From Armatimonadota bacterium (lineage in GTDB: Bacteria; Armatimonadota; DTGP01; JAHWJO01), in the NCBI GenBank assembly GCA_019348365.1, contig JAHWJO010000276.1, positions 1 through 6,537 of the forward strand: a stretch of 6,537 nt of DNA, read 5' to 3'. Below, in pieces: positions 1-5,475 of this stretch. Position numbers and translations under genes: made by a program. The notes under the pieces are model-generated. The model made no database searches, was not told where the DNA came from, and was given only the letters and a program-made list of their open reading frames with translations. Within the stretch, counting starts at the first letter, position 1. Each line of letters opens with the position of its first letter.

Positions 1-860
1 AGGGAGAGGCCAAAGACGACGGCAATCGCCACGCCGGGGATCGTGAGCCCGCGCAGGCCAAGGTTCACCAGCAGCAGCGCCCCCACGATGGCCCATCCGA
101 TCGACATGAGGCCGTACGCCAGCAGCCGCGCGTGAACGTCCGTGTACCCCGCTCCGTTCAGGTTCAACAGGCCGAAGTCCGACTGCAACAATTCGTAGCG
201 GCGGAACCAGTACCCCACGGCGAGGACGAACATCATCAGCGAGAGGAGCACCGAGAGGTGAACCTTCACATGCGGGGCGAAGCGGGGAACGGGGATGTTC
301 TGCGCGAATTGCAGCGCCCGGTCCGACCAGTGGACCCACGCCGTCGCCAGGAAAGCGATGAGCAGCGTGAAGAAGAGCCACCGGAGGAGGTAGAGGATGA
401 ACGGGAGCTGGAAGACGTAGTAGCTGATGTCGCGTTTGAACAGGGGATCCTGAATGCCGAACGGGACGGGGTTCCGCCAGAGGAGGTAGTCCTGCCAGTA
501 GGCGCTGGCGATCAACCCGGCGAACAGCGCCGCGACGAGGGAGCCGACGAGCAGGAGGAGATCCAGGGTGCGCCGCGCGATCTCCCCGATCCGCTCGCCC
601 AGGCCGATCTCCTGGTAGAGCCGGGGGACCGGCGGCGCCCATCGCCGGGCGATCCAGAGGTTCGCGTAGATGATGAGGAAAAAGAGCGCTCCCTGGATCA
701 CGCCGAGAAGGAGCTGGGTGCGAACCATGGTCAGCTTCACCGACCGGAATCCCAGGGCGGCGAACCACTGGAGGTCCGTGATGAGCGTGATGATCTGGCT
801 GCCGAAGAGGTACACCAGCAGCGCGGCGGCGGCTAAGGCCCAGTAAAAGTAGCGTCTCAC
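1..860 (-). CDS. UPF0182 family integral membrane protein, N-terminal part (runs off the window)
   Basis: The reading frame is open from a GTG at 860 to the window edge, giving the first 286 residues. Family members are usually about 900 residues, so roughly the C-terminal two thirds is missing. Hydrophobic segments lie near residues 7-28, 48-70, 100-121, 152-177, 202-218, 244-266 and 271-286, which predicts a polytopic inner-membrane protein. Family hallmarks seen are DLQWFAALGF (29-38), DPLFKRDISYYVFQLPF (138-154) and GYTDVHARL (238-246). The family (COG1615) has no established function. The GTG start overlaps the TGA of the upstream nuclease gene in a GTGA tetranucleotide, and the encoded protein begins RRYFYWALAA, straight into the first membrane helix, so this start fits. 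Expression is probably coupled to the nuclease gene. The long open frame on the opposite strand here is a by-product of GC-rich codon use. Confidence 0.9.
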   Translation of the reverse strand, partial: MRRYFYWALAAAALLVYLFGSQIITLITDLQWFAALGFRSVKLTMVRTQLLLGVIQGALFFLIIYANLWIARRWAPPVPRLYQEIGLGERIGEIARRTLDLLLLVGSLVAALFAGLIASAYWQDYLLWRNPVPFGIQDPLFKRDISYYVFQLPFILYLLRWLFFTLLIAFLATAWVHWSDRALQFAQNIPVPRFAPHVKVHLSVLLSLMMFVLAVGYWFRRYELLQSDFGLLNLNGAGYTDVHARLLAYGLMSIGWAIVGALLLVNLGLRGLTIPGVAIAVVFGLS

Positions 861-1525
861 TCGGGGGCGTCACCCTCCTCTGAAGAAGTTTCATCGCGGG
901 AAGCGGCGGCCAGGACTTCTTCCGCCACGTAGATCGGAGCTTTGGAGCGCAGGGCCAGCGCTATCGCATCGCTGGGGCGGCAATCGATGTCCACGACCTC
1001 GTTCCCCTTCACCAGCGAGAGCTTGGCGTAGAAGGTCTCGTTGTAGAGGTCATCGATGGTGATCCGCTCGATTTTCCAGCCCATCCGCTCGATGATCATT
1101 TTCGTGAGATCGTGGGTGAGGGGGCGGCGGAAGTTGATCCCTTCGGTCGCCATGGAGATCGAGGTCGCTTCCGGCAGCCCGACGTAGACCTTGATCTCCC
1201 GCCCGGCGTTGTCCCGGAGCTGCACGAAGAACGCCCGCGCGCCGTTGAAAGCGGTCTGCTGTTCGTAGACCGCCATCACCTTCACCTCTTTCTCGTACAG
1301 CTTCCGAGGGGTGACGTTCTCGCGTTCGGTGGCGCGCTCGGAGAGCCAGGCCGCTTCGGATTCGGTGGGAGGGGGGGAGGATTCCGCGCCGAAGAGGCGG
1401 GAGAGGTCCGTCGGCTGGAAGCCTTCCATCTCCGGCTCCGTCGATTCCCCGCCCGGCGCGCCTTCGCGCCGCTGCATGTCCTCATCCCGGTTTTGATTCT
1501 GATCTCCGGGGCGGTCTTCGTTCAT
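857..1525 (-). CDS. Bifunctional nuclease family protein (DUF151/BFN domain) with acidic N-terminal extension
   Basis: This is a 222-residue protein. Residues 1 to about 78 are polar, rich in Glu, Asp, Pro, Gln and Arg, and look disordered. The DUF151 domain spans about 81-206, with VYEQQTAFNGARAFFVQLRD (86-105), the Met-Gly-Trp and IERITIDDL region (148-160), and the family signature DCRPSDAIALALRSKAPIYV (181-200). The C-terminal tail is acidic. Characterised relatives include plant BBD proteins with RNase and DNase activity. Bacterial members are widespread but their role is poorly defined, so nuclease activity here is by homology only. The start at 1525 is backed by AAGGAG at 1536-1541, ten bases upstream. 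It lies 147 bases downstream of rho and overlaps the following UPF0182 gene by four bases. The N-terminal extension is longer than in minimal members and shows no motif I recognise. Confidence 0.92.
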   Translation of the reverse strand: MNEDRPGDQNQNRDEDMQRREGAPGGESTEPEMEGFQPTDLSRLFGAESSPPPTESEAAWLSERATERENVTPRKLYEKEVKVMAVYEQQTAFNGARAFFVQLRDNAGREIKVYVGLPEATSISMATEGINFRRPLTHDLTKMIIERMGWKIERITIDDLYNETFYAKLSLVKGNEVVDIDCRPSDAIALALRSKAPIYVAEEVLAAASRDETSSEEGDAPE

Positions 1526-1535
1526 CCGTACTGCA

Positions 1536-1541
1536 CTCCTT
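1536..1541 (-). promoter_or_regulatory. Ribosome binding site of the DUF151 gene
   Basis: The minus strand reads AAGGAG ten bases before the ATG at 1525. It supports this start over later in-frame ATGs inside the polar N-terminal extension. Confidence 0.75.
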
Positions 1542-1554
1542 CTCTCAGGGCAAC

Positions 1555-1588
1555 GGGAGACCGGCGTCCGGCGAAGGCGAGGTCTCTC
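1555..1588. repeat. Inverted repeat in the rho-DUF151 spacer
   Basis: GGGAGACC (1555-1562) pairs with GGTCTCTC (1581-1588), with one G-T wobble and an 18-base loop. No T-run follows on either side, so it is not a standard intrinsic terminator. It sits about 30 bases upstream of the DUF151 start and could be an operator, an RNA structure in the leader, or chance. Confidence 0.4.
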
Positions 1589-1623
1589 GTGGGCCTATCA
1601 CACAGTTAGACCCCGGCTCCCCC

Positions 1624-1672
1624 GATTCCTGTTCCCGGTTCCCGCCTTCTCCCTATTTCCTATTGCCTATGG
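1624..1672. repeat. Degenerate heptanucleotide tandem repeats directly after rho
   Basis: Immediately downstream of the rho stop codon the plus strand divides into seven 7-base units: GATTCCT, GTTCCCG, GTTCCCG, CCTTCTC, CCTATTT, CCTATTG, CCTATGG. The pair at 1631-1644 is perfect, and the last three share CCTAT in phase. This resembles the short tandemly repeated heptamers known from cyanobacterial spacers. Equivalence to those is an inference. Confidence 0.65.
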
Positions 1673-2941
1673 CTAATCGTTATCCGCGCCTCGCAGGCTC
1701 TTGTCCACGATTTGCAGGAACTCCTGGTTTGATTTGGTTTTCTTGAGGCGGTTGATGAGCAGCTCCGTCGCTTCCTGGGTGTCCAGGTTCGCCAGGGCGC
1801 GGCGCAGCGTCCAGACCTGCTTATACTCTTCCTCAGTATACAACAATTCCTCGTGACGGGTTCCGGAGCGCTTGATGTCGATGGCGGGGAAGACCCGGCG
1901 CTCGAACAATCCCCGGTCCAGCACCAGGTCCATGTTGCCGGTCCCCTTGAATTCCTCATAGATCGCCTCGTCCATGCGGCTCCCGGTATCGACGAGGATC
2001 GTCGCGAGGATGGTGAGGCTGCCGCCCTCGCGGAAGTTGCGGCCCGCGCCGAAGAACCGCCGGGGCCGGTAAAGGGCCACCGGGTCGAGGCCGCCGGAGA
2101 GGGTCCGTCCGCTCGGGGGGGTGGTCAGGTTGCTGGCCCGCGAGAGGCGCGTCAGGCTGTCGAGGAGGATGACCACGTCCTTGCCGCACTCCACCATCCG
2201 TTTCGCCTGCTCCAGCGCGAGGTCGGAGACGCGCATATGGTTCTCCGGCAGCTCGTCGAAGGTGGAGCTGATGACCCGTCCCCGCACGCTCTCCCGCATG
2301 TCGGTCACTTCTTCGGGACGCTCGTCAATCAACAGGATAATGATCTCCACGTCCGGGTAGTTCTCGCTGATGCTGTTGGCGATGGTCTTGAGGAGGGTCG
2401 TCTTTCCGACCTTGGCGGGGGCGATGATGAGTCCGCGCGTCCCCTTCCCCACCGGCGCGACGAGGTCGATGAACCGCGCGGCGATGTTGGTCGGCGCGGC
2501 TTCGAGCTTCAAGCGCTCGTTGGCGTAGACGGGGGTGAGCTGGTCGAAATCCTTGCGCCGCTTGGCTTCCTCCGGCGTGAGGCCGTTGACGCTCTCCACC
2601 CGCAGCAGGCTGTAGAATTTCTCGCTCTCCTTGGGGGGGCGCACCTGGCCGATGATGGAATCCCCGGTCATCAGTGCGAACCGCTTGATCTGCGAGGGGG
2701 AGACGTAGATGTCGTCCACTCCGGGCGTGTAGTTGTCCGGACGCAGGAATCCCATCCCTTCCGGCAGGATCTCCAGCACGCCCCCGTAATAATTGACCCC
2801 GCGCGAGTCCTGGTTCTGGCTCTGCATGATCCGGCTGACGAGCTCGGATTTGGGGAGGCGGTGGGCGGCGGGGATCTCCAGGTCCTCGGCCATCTCTTGC
2901 AATTCATTGAGGGGTTTGTTGGTCAGTTGTACAGCGCGCAT
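1673..2941 (-). CDS. rho: Transcription termination factor Rho
   Basis: A complete 422-residue protein; Escherichia coli Rho has 419. Rho is the hexameric RNA-dependent ATPase that loads on cytosine-rich nascent RNA and releases RNA polymerase. The N-terminal helical domain covers about residues 4-40. The cold-shock-like RNA-binding domain covers about 49-120, with GVLEILPEGMGFLRP and DDIYVSPSQIKRF. The ATPase core follows: Walker A APAKVGKT (174-181), LLIDERPEEVT (203-213), Walker B VVILLDSLTRL (256-266), the Q-loop region LSGGLDPVALYRPRRFFGAG (281-300), the R-loop FKGTGN (331-336) and the arginine-finger region KRSGTR (357-362). The ATG at 2941 is chosen because the protein then begins at the usual Rho N-terminus, with AAGGA nine bases upstream. 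The frame stays open upstream to 3145, but that stretch has no Rho similarity. There is no insertion between the N-terminal helices and the RNA-binding fold. Confidence 0.98.
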   Translation of the reverse strand: MRAVQLTNKPLNELQEMAEDLEIPAAHRLPKSELVSRIMQSQNQDSRGVNYYGGVLEILPEGMGFLRPDNYTPGVDDIYVSPSQIKRFALMTGDSIIGQVRPPKESEKFYSLLRVESVNGLTPEEAKRRKDFDQLTPVYANERLKLEAAPTNIAARFIDLVAPVGKGTRGLIIAPAKVGKTTLLKTIANSISENYPDVEIIILLIDERPEEVTDMRESVRGRVISSTFDELPENHMRVSDLALEQAKRMVECGKDVVILLDSLTRLSRASNLTTPPSGRTLSGGLDPVALYRPRRFFGAGRNFREGGSLTILATILVDTGSRMDEAIYEEFKGTGNMDLVLDRGLFERRVFPAIDIKRSGTRHEELLYTEEEYKQVWTLRRALANLDTQEATELLINRLKKTKSNQEFLQIVDKSLRGADND

Positions 2942-2950
2942 AGATCGATT

Positions 2951-2955
2951 TCCTT
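2951..2955 (-). promoter_or_regulatory. Ribosome binding site deciding the rho start
   Basis: The minus strand reads AAGGA with nine bases to the ATG at 2941. The competing ATG at 3145 has AGGA almost touching the start codon, which is poor spacing. Confidence 0.7.
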
Positions 2956-2986
2956 GTGTGCTGGGGTGAGCAGCAGGGGGGTATGG

Positions 2987-3000
2987 GGTCCCGGTTCCCG
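2987..3000. repeat. Heptamer pair GGTCCCG-GTTCCCG in the rho leader
   Basis: The plus strand has GGTCCCG (2987-2993) followed directly by GTTCCCG (2994-3000). The second unit is identical to the units at 1631 and 1638 after rho and to the word at 6501, all in non-coding DNA. Confidence 0.5.
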
Positions 3001-3040
3001 TTGAACGTCCGGTAGCAGCCAGGGAGGTGAAGGGCCCTCG

Positions 3041-3103
3041 CAGGAGGACGGACGAATGATTTGAAGATACGAAGGTGGATGGATAGATCGAGACGGAGGT
3101 GTG
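3041..3103 (-). promoter_or_regulatory. Cytosine-rich, guanine-poor rho leader segment, possible Rho-loading (rut-like) site
   Basis: Read on the minus strand, this 63-base stretch has 26 C and only 6 G by hand count, with many TC and CC dinucleotides and little evident pairing. That composition is the known signature of Rho utilisation sites. It lies 100-162 bases upstream of the rho start codon. Autogenous Rho-dependent attenuation in the rho leader is established in E. coli. Its presence here is inferred from composition alone. Confidence 0.45.
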
Positions 3104-3259
3104 CAGTCCTTTGGATCGATGGGATCGCAGGGAAGCGATACGCATTCCTGTCGCTGGTCAGGAGGGGATCGGACGGACTCGCGGCAGAGTGTTGCCTGGG
3201 CCGCTCAGGTACGCCGGTCCTTTAACGAGGCCACCCGGAGAGCGTAAGGAAATGTCGGT

Positions 3260-3304
3260 AAAGCTCTTCAAGCGGTTAAAGCACTCAAAGCTCTTTAGGC
3301 TCTG
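3260..3304. repeat. Degenerate nine-base tandem repeat after hpt
   Basis: The plus strand divides into nine-base units: AAAGCTCTT (3260-3268), CAAGCGGTT, AAAGCACTC, AAAGCTCTT (3287-3295) and TAGGCTCTG. The first and fourth units are identical. It begins 14 bases beyond the hpt stop codon. It does not form a convincing terminator hairpin. Confidence 0.5.
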
Positions 3305-3317
3305 CGTCCCGGCGCCG

Positions 3318-3863
3318 TTAATCGAGACTCGCTTCGGGGGCGCGAAGGATGGCGATATAAGGCAGCCCGCGATGCCGCTCGGCGTAGTCCAGGCCGTACC
3401 CGATGACGAACGCATCGGGGATCTCGAACCCGGTCCAATCCGCCTCGATGGCGACGACGCGTCGGTCCGGCTTGCTCAGCAGGGCGCAGGACCGCAGCGA
3501 GCGGGGCCGGTGCACCCCGACATGTTGAATCAGGGCCTGGAGTGTCAGGCCGCTGTCCACGATGTCTTCCACCAGGATCACGTCGCGCCCACGTATCGAT
3601 GCGGTCAAATCCTGCGTGATTCGGATATCGCCGCTCGACTGCGTGCCGCCTCCGTAGCTGGAGACAGCGATGAAATCGACCGCAGCGGGCGTGTCGAGGG
3701 CTCGCAGCAGATCGGCGAGAAATATGAACGCCCCTCGCAACACCCCGACGAGTACCAGATCCGTTTCCCTCGATTCCCCGATAGCCGCGTCGATCTCCCG
3801 CGCCAGCTCCTTCACCCGCTCCTGAAGCCGGTCCGAGGGGATCAGGATCCGTTCTATCTCCAT
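3318..3863 (-). CDS. hpt: Hypoxanthine phosphoribosyltransferase
   Basis: A complete 181-residue protein of normal family length. The enzyme transfers the phosphoribosyl group of PRPP to hypoxanthine (often also guanine), giving IMP or GMP in cytoplasmic purine salvage. Seen in the sequence: the LRGA pyrophosphate loop (42-45), the flexible-loop motif SSYGGGTQSSG (68-78), the PRPP-binding signature VILVEDIVDSGLTL (95-108) with the acidic pair E99-D100 and the probable catalytic D103, the purine-contacting K131-P132, and FEIPDAFVIGYGLDY (146-160). The last motif distinguishes it from PyrR and other phosphoribosyltransferases. The ATG at 3863 has a weak GAGG five bases upstream. In many bacteria tilS precedes hpt and ftsH follows; neither is seen here. 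A promoter near 4350-4377 points toward this gene, about 480 bases upstream. Confidence 0.96.
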   Translation of the reverse strand: MEIERILIPSDRLQERVKELAREIDAAIGESRETDLVLVGVLRGAFIFLADLLRALDTPAAVDFIAVSSYGGGTQSSGDIRITQDLTASIRGRDVILVEDIVDSGLTLQALIQHVGVHRPRSLRSCALLSKPDRRVVAIEADWTGFEIPDAFVIGYGLDYAERHRGLPYIAILRAPEASLD

Positions 3864-4160
3864 AGCGCCTCAACGGCCCGGATCACCCGTTTTTGGGCAC
3901 AGGGCCGGATGCGCTGCGGCCGCAGGGATTCATTTCCGGCGCCGGCATGAGGGAAGACAGAGGGAGAACTCCCGCGCTTCCGGAGCATCGAAGAGATCAT
4001 CAATGAAGGACCAGGGGTGAAGATCGGATCGGGCGAGGGCACCGGCTGTGCCGAAAGATGCCGAAAGGCGCTGATCGCGGGCGCTCCGGGGGAGATTCCA
4101 CGATTCGGTTTCCCGGCGGAGGAACGGCCATGGGAAAAGGGCCCGGCGATGGGGTTCCAT

Positions 4161-4183
4161 GTCATGGACCGGTCATGGACCGG
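4161..4183. repeat. Tandem 11-base repeat with nested palindrome in the hpt leader
   Basis: GTCATGGACCG occurs at 4161-4171 and again at 4172-4182. Across the junction CCGGTC (4169-4174), spacer ATG and GACCGG (4178-4183) form a perfect six-base inverted repeat. It lies about 160 bases downstream of the predicted transcription start, too far for a classical operator, so an RNA hairpin is the alternative. Confidence 0.6.
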
Positions 4184-4320
4184 AGAACGACAATGTCGTG
4201 GCGGCACTCGCCACCGAACGCGGGACTCGCAGGACGAACGAAGGGTCGGGCGAAAACGGAGCGGCGGAGGGTGAGGGATAAATCGCCGAGGATGGAGGCT
4301 CGGAGGAAACACGGGAGCCG

Positions 4321-4349
4321 ATCATACCCTATATGCGATGCTGCCTTAA
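4321..4349 (-). promoter_or_regulatory. Possible second promoter toward hpt (TTAAGG, 17 bases, TATGAT)
   Basis: On the minus strand the -35-like TTAAGG occupies 4344-4349 and the -10 TATGAT 4321-4326, with 17 bases between. The -10 matches five of six consensus positions; the -35 is weak. It lies just downstream of the stronger promoter and overlaps its -10 by one base. Confidence 0.35.
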
Positions 4350-4377
4350 TCGTACAGAGAATTCACGCAATTGTCAA
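4349..4377 (-). promoter_or_regulatory. Sigma70-type promoter toward hpt (TTGACA, 17 bases, TACGAT)
   Basis: On the minus strand a perfect TTGACA at 4372-4377 is followed after exactly 17 bases by TACGAT at 4349-4354. Start of transcription is expected near 4342. No gene lies closer than hpt, so this is the likely hpt (perhaps hpt-rho) promoter with a leader of nearly 480 bases. Confidence 0.7.
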
Positions 4378-4450
4378 GATCCGGCTCACTCTGTACCCTC
4401 GCTCTCCCTTCGCAGTTGCGTTCGGCTTGCACCTGACGCTGCTCTATCCG

Positions 4451-4464
4451 CAACGGGTAACGGG
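4451..4464. repeat. Heptamer pair CAACGGG-TAACGGG
   Basis: Two adjacent 7-base units differ at one position, in non-coding DNA. The unit length matches the heptads after rho and in the rho leader, though the word differs. Confidence 0.4.
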
Positions 4465-4649
4465 ACAGGAACGGATCCTGCCCTCCTAACACCGGCGCTA
4501 CCGACACGAGGGGCAATCCATGTTTCGCTCACTTTATCCCCGGATGGGGGTGATCTGAAACATTCGGACGATGCCCGTATCGGGGCAAGCGTTCAGGAAA
4601 CCGACCTGGCGCCTGAACCTGCCGACGATGTAGCCGCCCGTCCTGCCGA

Positions 4650-4892
4650 TCAACTGGAAGGAGCGGGATTCGCGTTCTGTTCCAGCGTGGTCGCCTGCGT
4701 CAGGACATGGCGGAAGTCGTTCAGGTTTTTCTGGATCTCCCCCAGCTTCTGCCGCGTTTGCGACATCATCCGGTCCACCTCGTCGAGGGGAGTGGAAGCG
4801 AGAGATTCTCCTTCCATCCGGGTCTTGACGATCCAGGCGGCGAGCCCGGTCAGGAGCACCCCGGCTACGGCATAGGTTACGGAGCGATTCAT
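4650..4892 (-). CDS. Small single-pass membrane protein with coiled coil, function unknown
   Basis: An 80-residue protein. A short basic-flanked N-terminus (MNRS) leads into one hydrophobic helix at about 5-22, followed by KTR, a short linker and a predicted coiled coil. Residues L36, V39, M43, T46, L50, I53, L57, F60, L64 and A67 keep strict 3-4 heptad spacing. The tail NANPAPSS is polar. This predicts a membrane-anchored protein that self-associates or binds a partner through the coiled coil. The cytoplasmic or extracytoplasmic side of the coil cannot be decided. I do not recognise a named family; superficially it resembles other small membrane proteins with coiled coils. The ATG at 4892 has GAGGT 11 bases upstream. 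A TTG at 4901 in the same frame would add three residues but sits almost on that site. It follows the receiver genes on the same strand after a 178-base gap. Confidence 0.72.
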   Translation of the reverse strand: MNRSVTYAVAGVLLTGLAAWIVKTRMEGESLASTPLDEVDRMMSQTRQKLGEIQKNLNDFRHVLTQATTLEQNANPAPSS

Positions 4893-5022
4893 CGTAATCA
4901 ACTACCTCAAGCAAATAGAAAGATGTACCTTATGTTTCCACAATCCGGCCCGGCGTAATCTCAATCCGACGTGTCCGAATCGTCACCTTCCAGAAATCAG
5001 TTCACCGAAAGGGCGGGGGCGT

Positions 5023-5053
5023 ACACAAAGAGCAAGCCTGTGGCGTCATGCTC
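5023..5053 (-). terminator. Weak candidate terminator after the third receiver gene
   Basis: On the minus strand GAGCA pairs with TGCTC (5049-5053 and 5030-5034), with an inner GCC/GGC pairing, and the stem is followed by TTTGTGT. The stem is short and the T-run broken, so this is a low-confidence call. It lies 18 bases past the stop codon. Confidence 0.3.
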
Positions 5054-5070
5054 CTCAACCCCCTATGAAG

Positions 5071-5475
5071 TTATCTGCCCAGCCCCTTTTGAACGAGCGC
5101 AACTATTTCAGATTCACCGAAAGGCTTGGTGAGATAATCATCGGCCTCGAAGAGCCATTTGTCCAGCCATTCCTGGTTCGCGGCATGGACAGTGACGGCA
5201 ATGAACGGGACCATGCGAAAGGCGGCCTCCCCGGATCGGACCCGCTTCAGCACCTCCGCGCCACTCATTCCCGGCATCTCTTCATCGCAGAGGATCAGGT
5301 CGGGATTTTCCTCCCTGGCCTTCACCAACGCTTCTTCGCCGTTACCGGCGGTGACGACCTGGTACCCGTTGCGCTCCAGGTACTCTTTCATCATTCGGAC
5401 GATGTGCGCTTTATCGTCCACCACGAGGATTTTCGGCAGATCCTGTTCCATCGGAGAGTAATCCGTACTCGACAT
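5071..5475 (-). CDS. Receiver-only response regulator (CheY-like), divergent third copy
   Basis: A 134-residue protein consisting of one receiver domain (about 14-132) and no output domain. Phosphorelay residues are present: acidic pair D20-D21, phospho-acceptor D64 in CDEEMPGMSG, switch threonine T95 and lysine K117 in YLTKPF. It should be phosphorylated by a histidine kinase or phosphotransfer protein and act by binding a partner; none is visible here. It has a 13-residue N-terminal lead that the two upstream receivers lack, and it lacks their glycine-rich tail. The ATG at 5475 overlaps the previous stop in TGATG, and a GTG at 5478 is also possible (GTGA overlap). Either implies translational coupling. 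A third candidate, the ATG at 5451, would trim the lead but has no good ribosome binding site. Confidence 0.92.
   Translation of the reverse strand: MSSTDYSPMEQDLPKILVVDDKAHIVRMMKEYLERNGYQVVTAGNGEEALVKAREENPDLILCDEEMPGMSGAEVLKRVRSGEAAFRMVPFIAVTVHAANQEWLDKWLFEADDYLTKPFGESEIVALVQKGLGR

Larger units (their letters stand above)
2942..3317 (-). other. Intergenic region and probable rho leader, no gene
   Basis: These 376 bases between hpt and rho hold no supportable gene. The frame open from 3145 to 2941 in phase with rho would encode a Ser/Thr/Pro-rich stretch without recognisable similarity. Visible contents are the nonamer-like repeats just after hpt, a cytosine-rich guanine-poor segment at 3041-3103, and a heptamer pair at 2987-3000. 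I found no clear -35/-10 pair or T-tailed hairpin, so whether rho has its own promoter or is read through from hpt is open. Confidence 0.6.
3864..4649 (-). other. Long non-coding stretch upstream of hpt, no supportable gene
   Basis: About 790 bases separate hpt from the small coiled-coil gene. Open frames here (for example 3854-4312 and 3930-4160 on the minus strand) are Pro/Arg/Ser-rich, lack ribosome binding sites and match nothing I know. The stretch from about 4342 to 3864 would be the hpt leader transcript. I looked for RNase P RNA, tmRNA, SRP RNA, tRNA and purine or preQ1 riboswitch signatures and recognised none. It does contain the two promoters, a tandem 11-mer with a nested palindrome, and a heptamer pair at 4451-4464. 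Confidence 0.6.

Noticed and set aside
132..836. Open frame of 234 codons on the plus strand
   Set aside because: It is antisense to the UPF0182 gene, rich in Glu, Arg, Pro and Asp as expected from reverse-complemented GC-rich membrane codons, and has no ribosome binding site or recognisable domain.
1853..3004. Open frame of 383 codons on the plus strand opposite rho
   Set aside because: It is fully antisense to an unmistakable rho gene; the product is His/Asp/Val/Leu-rich with no known motif.
2942..3145. 68-residue N-terminal extension of Rho from an ATG at 3145
   Set aside because: The added residues are Ser/Thr/Pro-rich and unlike Rho, the ribosome binding site spacing is poor, and the ATG at 2941 gives a normal-length Rho with a good site.
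3099..3950. Open frame of 283 codons on the plus strand
   Set aside because: It is largely antisense to hpt and contains no recognisable domain.
3854..4312. Minus-strand frames in the hpt leader (152 codons from a GTG at 4312, 76 codons from an ATG at 4160)
   Set aside because: They have no ribosome binding site, Pro/Arg/Ser-heavy composition and no similarity to tilS or anything else I know. The 76-codon frame ends in a protein-like stretch (FIDDLFDAPEAREF), but that is not enough to call a gene.
4462..4483. Imperfect hairpin GGACAGGA / TCCTGCCC
   Set aside because: It has about seven pairs with a mismatch and no T-run on either side; it is too weak to call a terminator.
4349..4529. About 55-codon minus-strand frame with TTG start candidates ending TACGATTAA
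   Set aside because: It has no suitable start codon with a ribosome binding site, no recognisable sequence, and it would read through the promoter elements.
4333..4914. Overlapping frames of 180 codons (plus) and 126 codons (minus) around the small membrane-protein gene
   Set aside because: They are alternative frames across a convincing membrane-helix plus coiled-coil protein, are themselves low in motif content, and one runs through the promoter.
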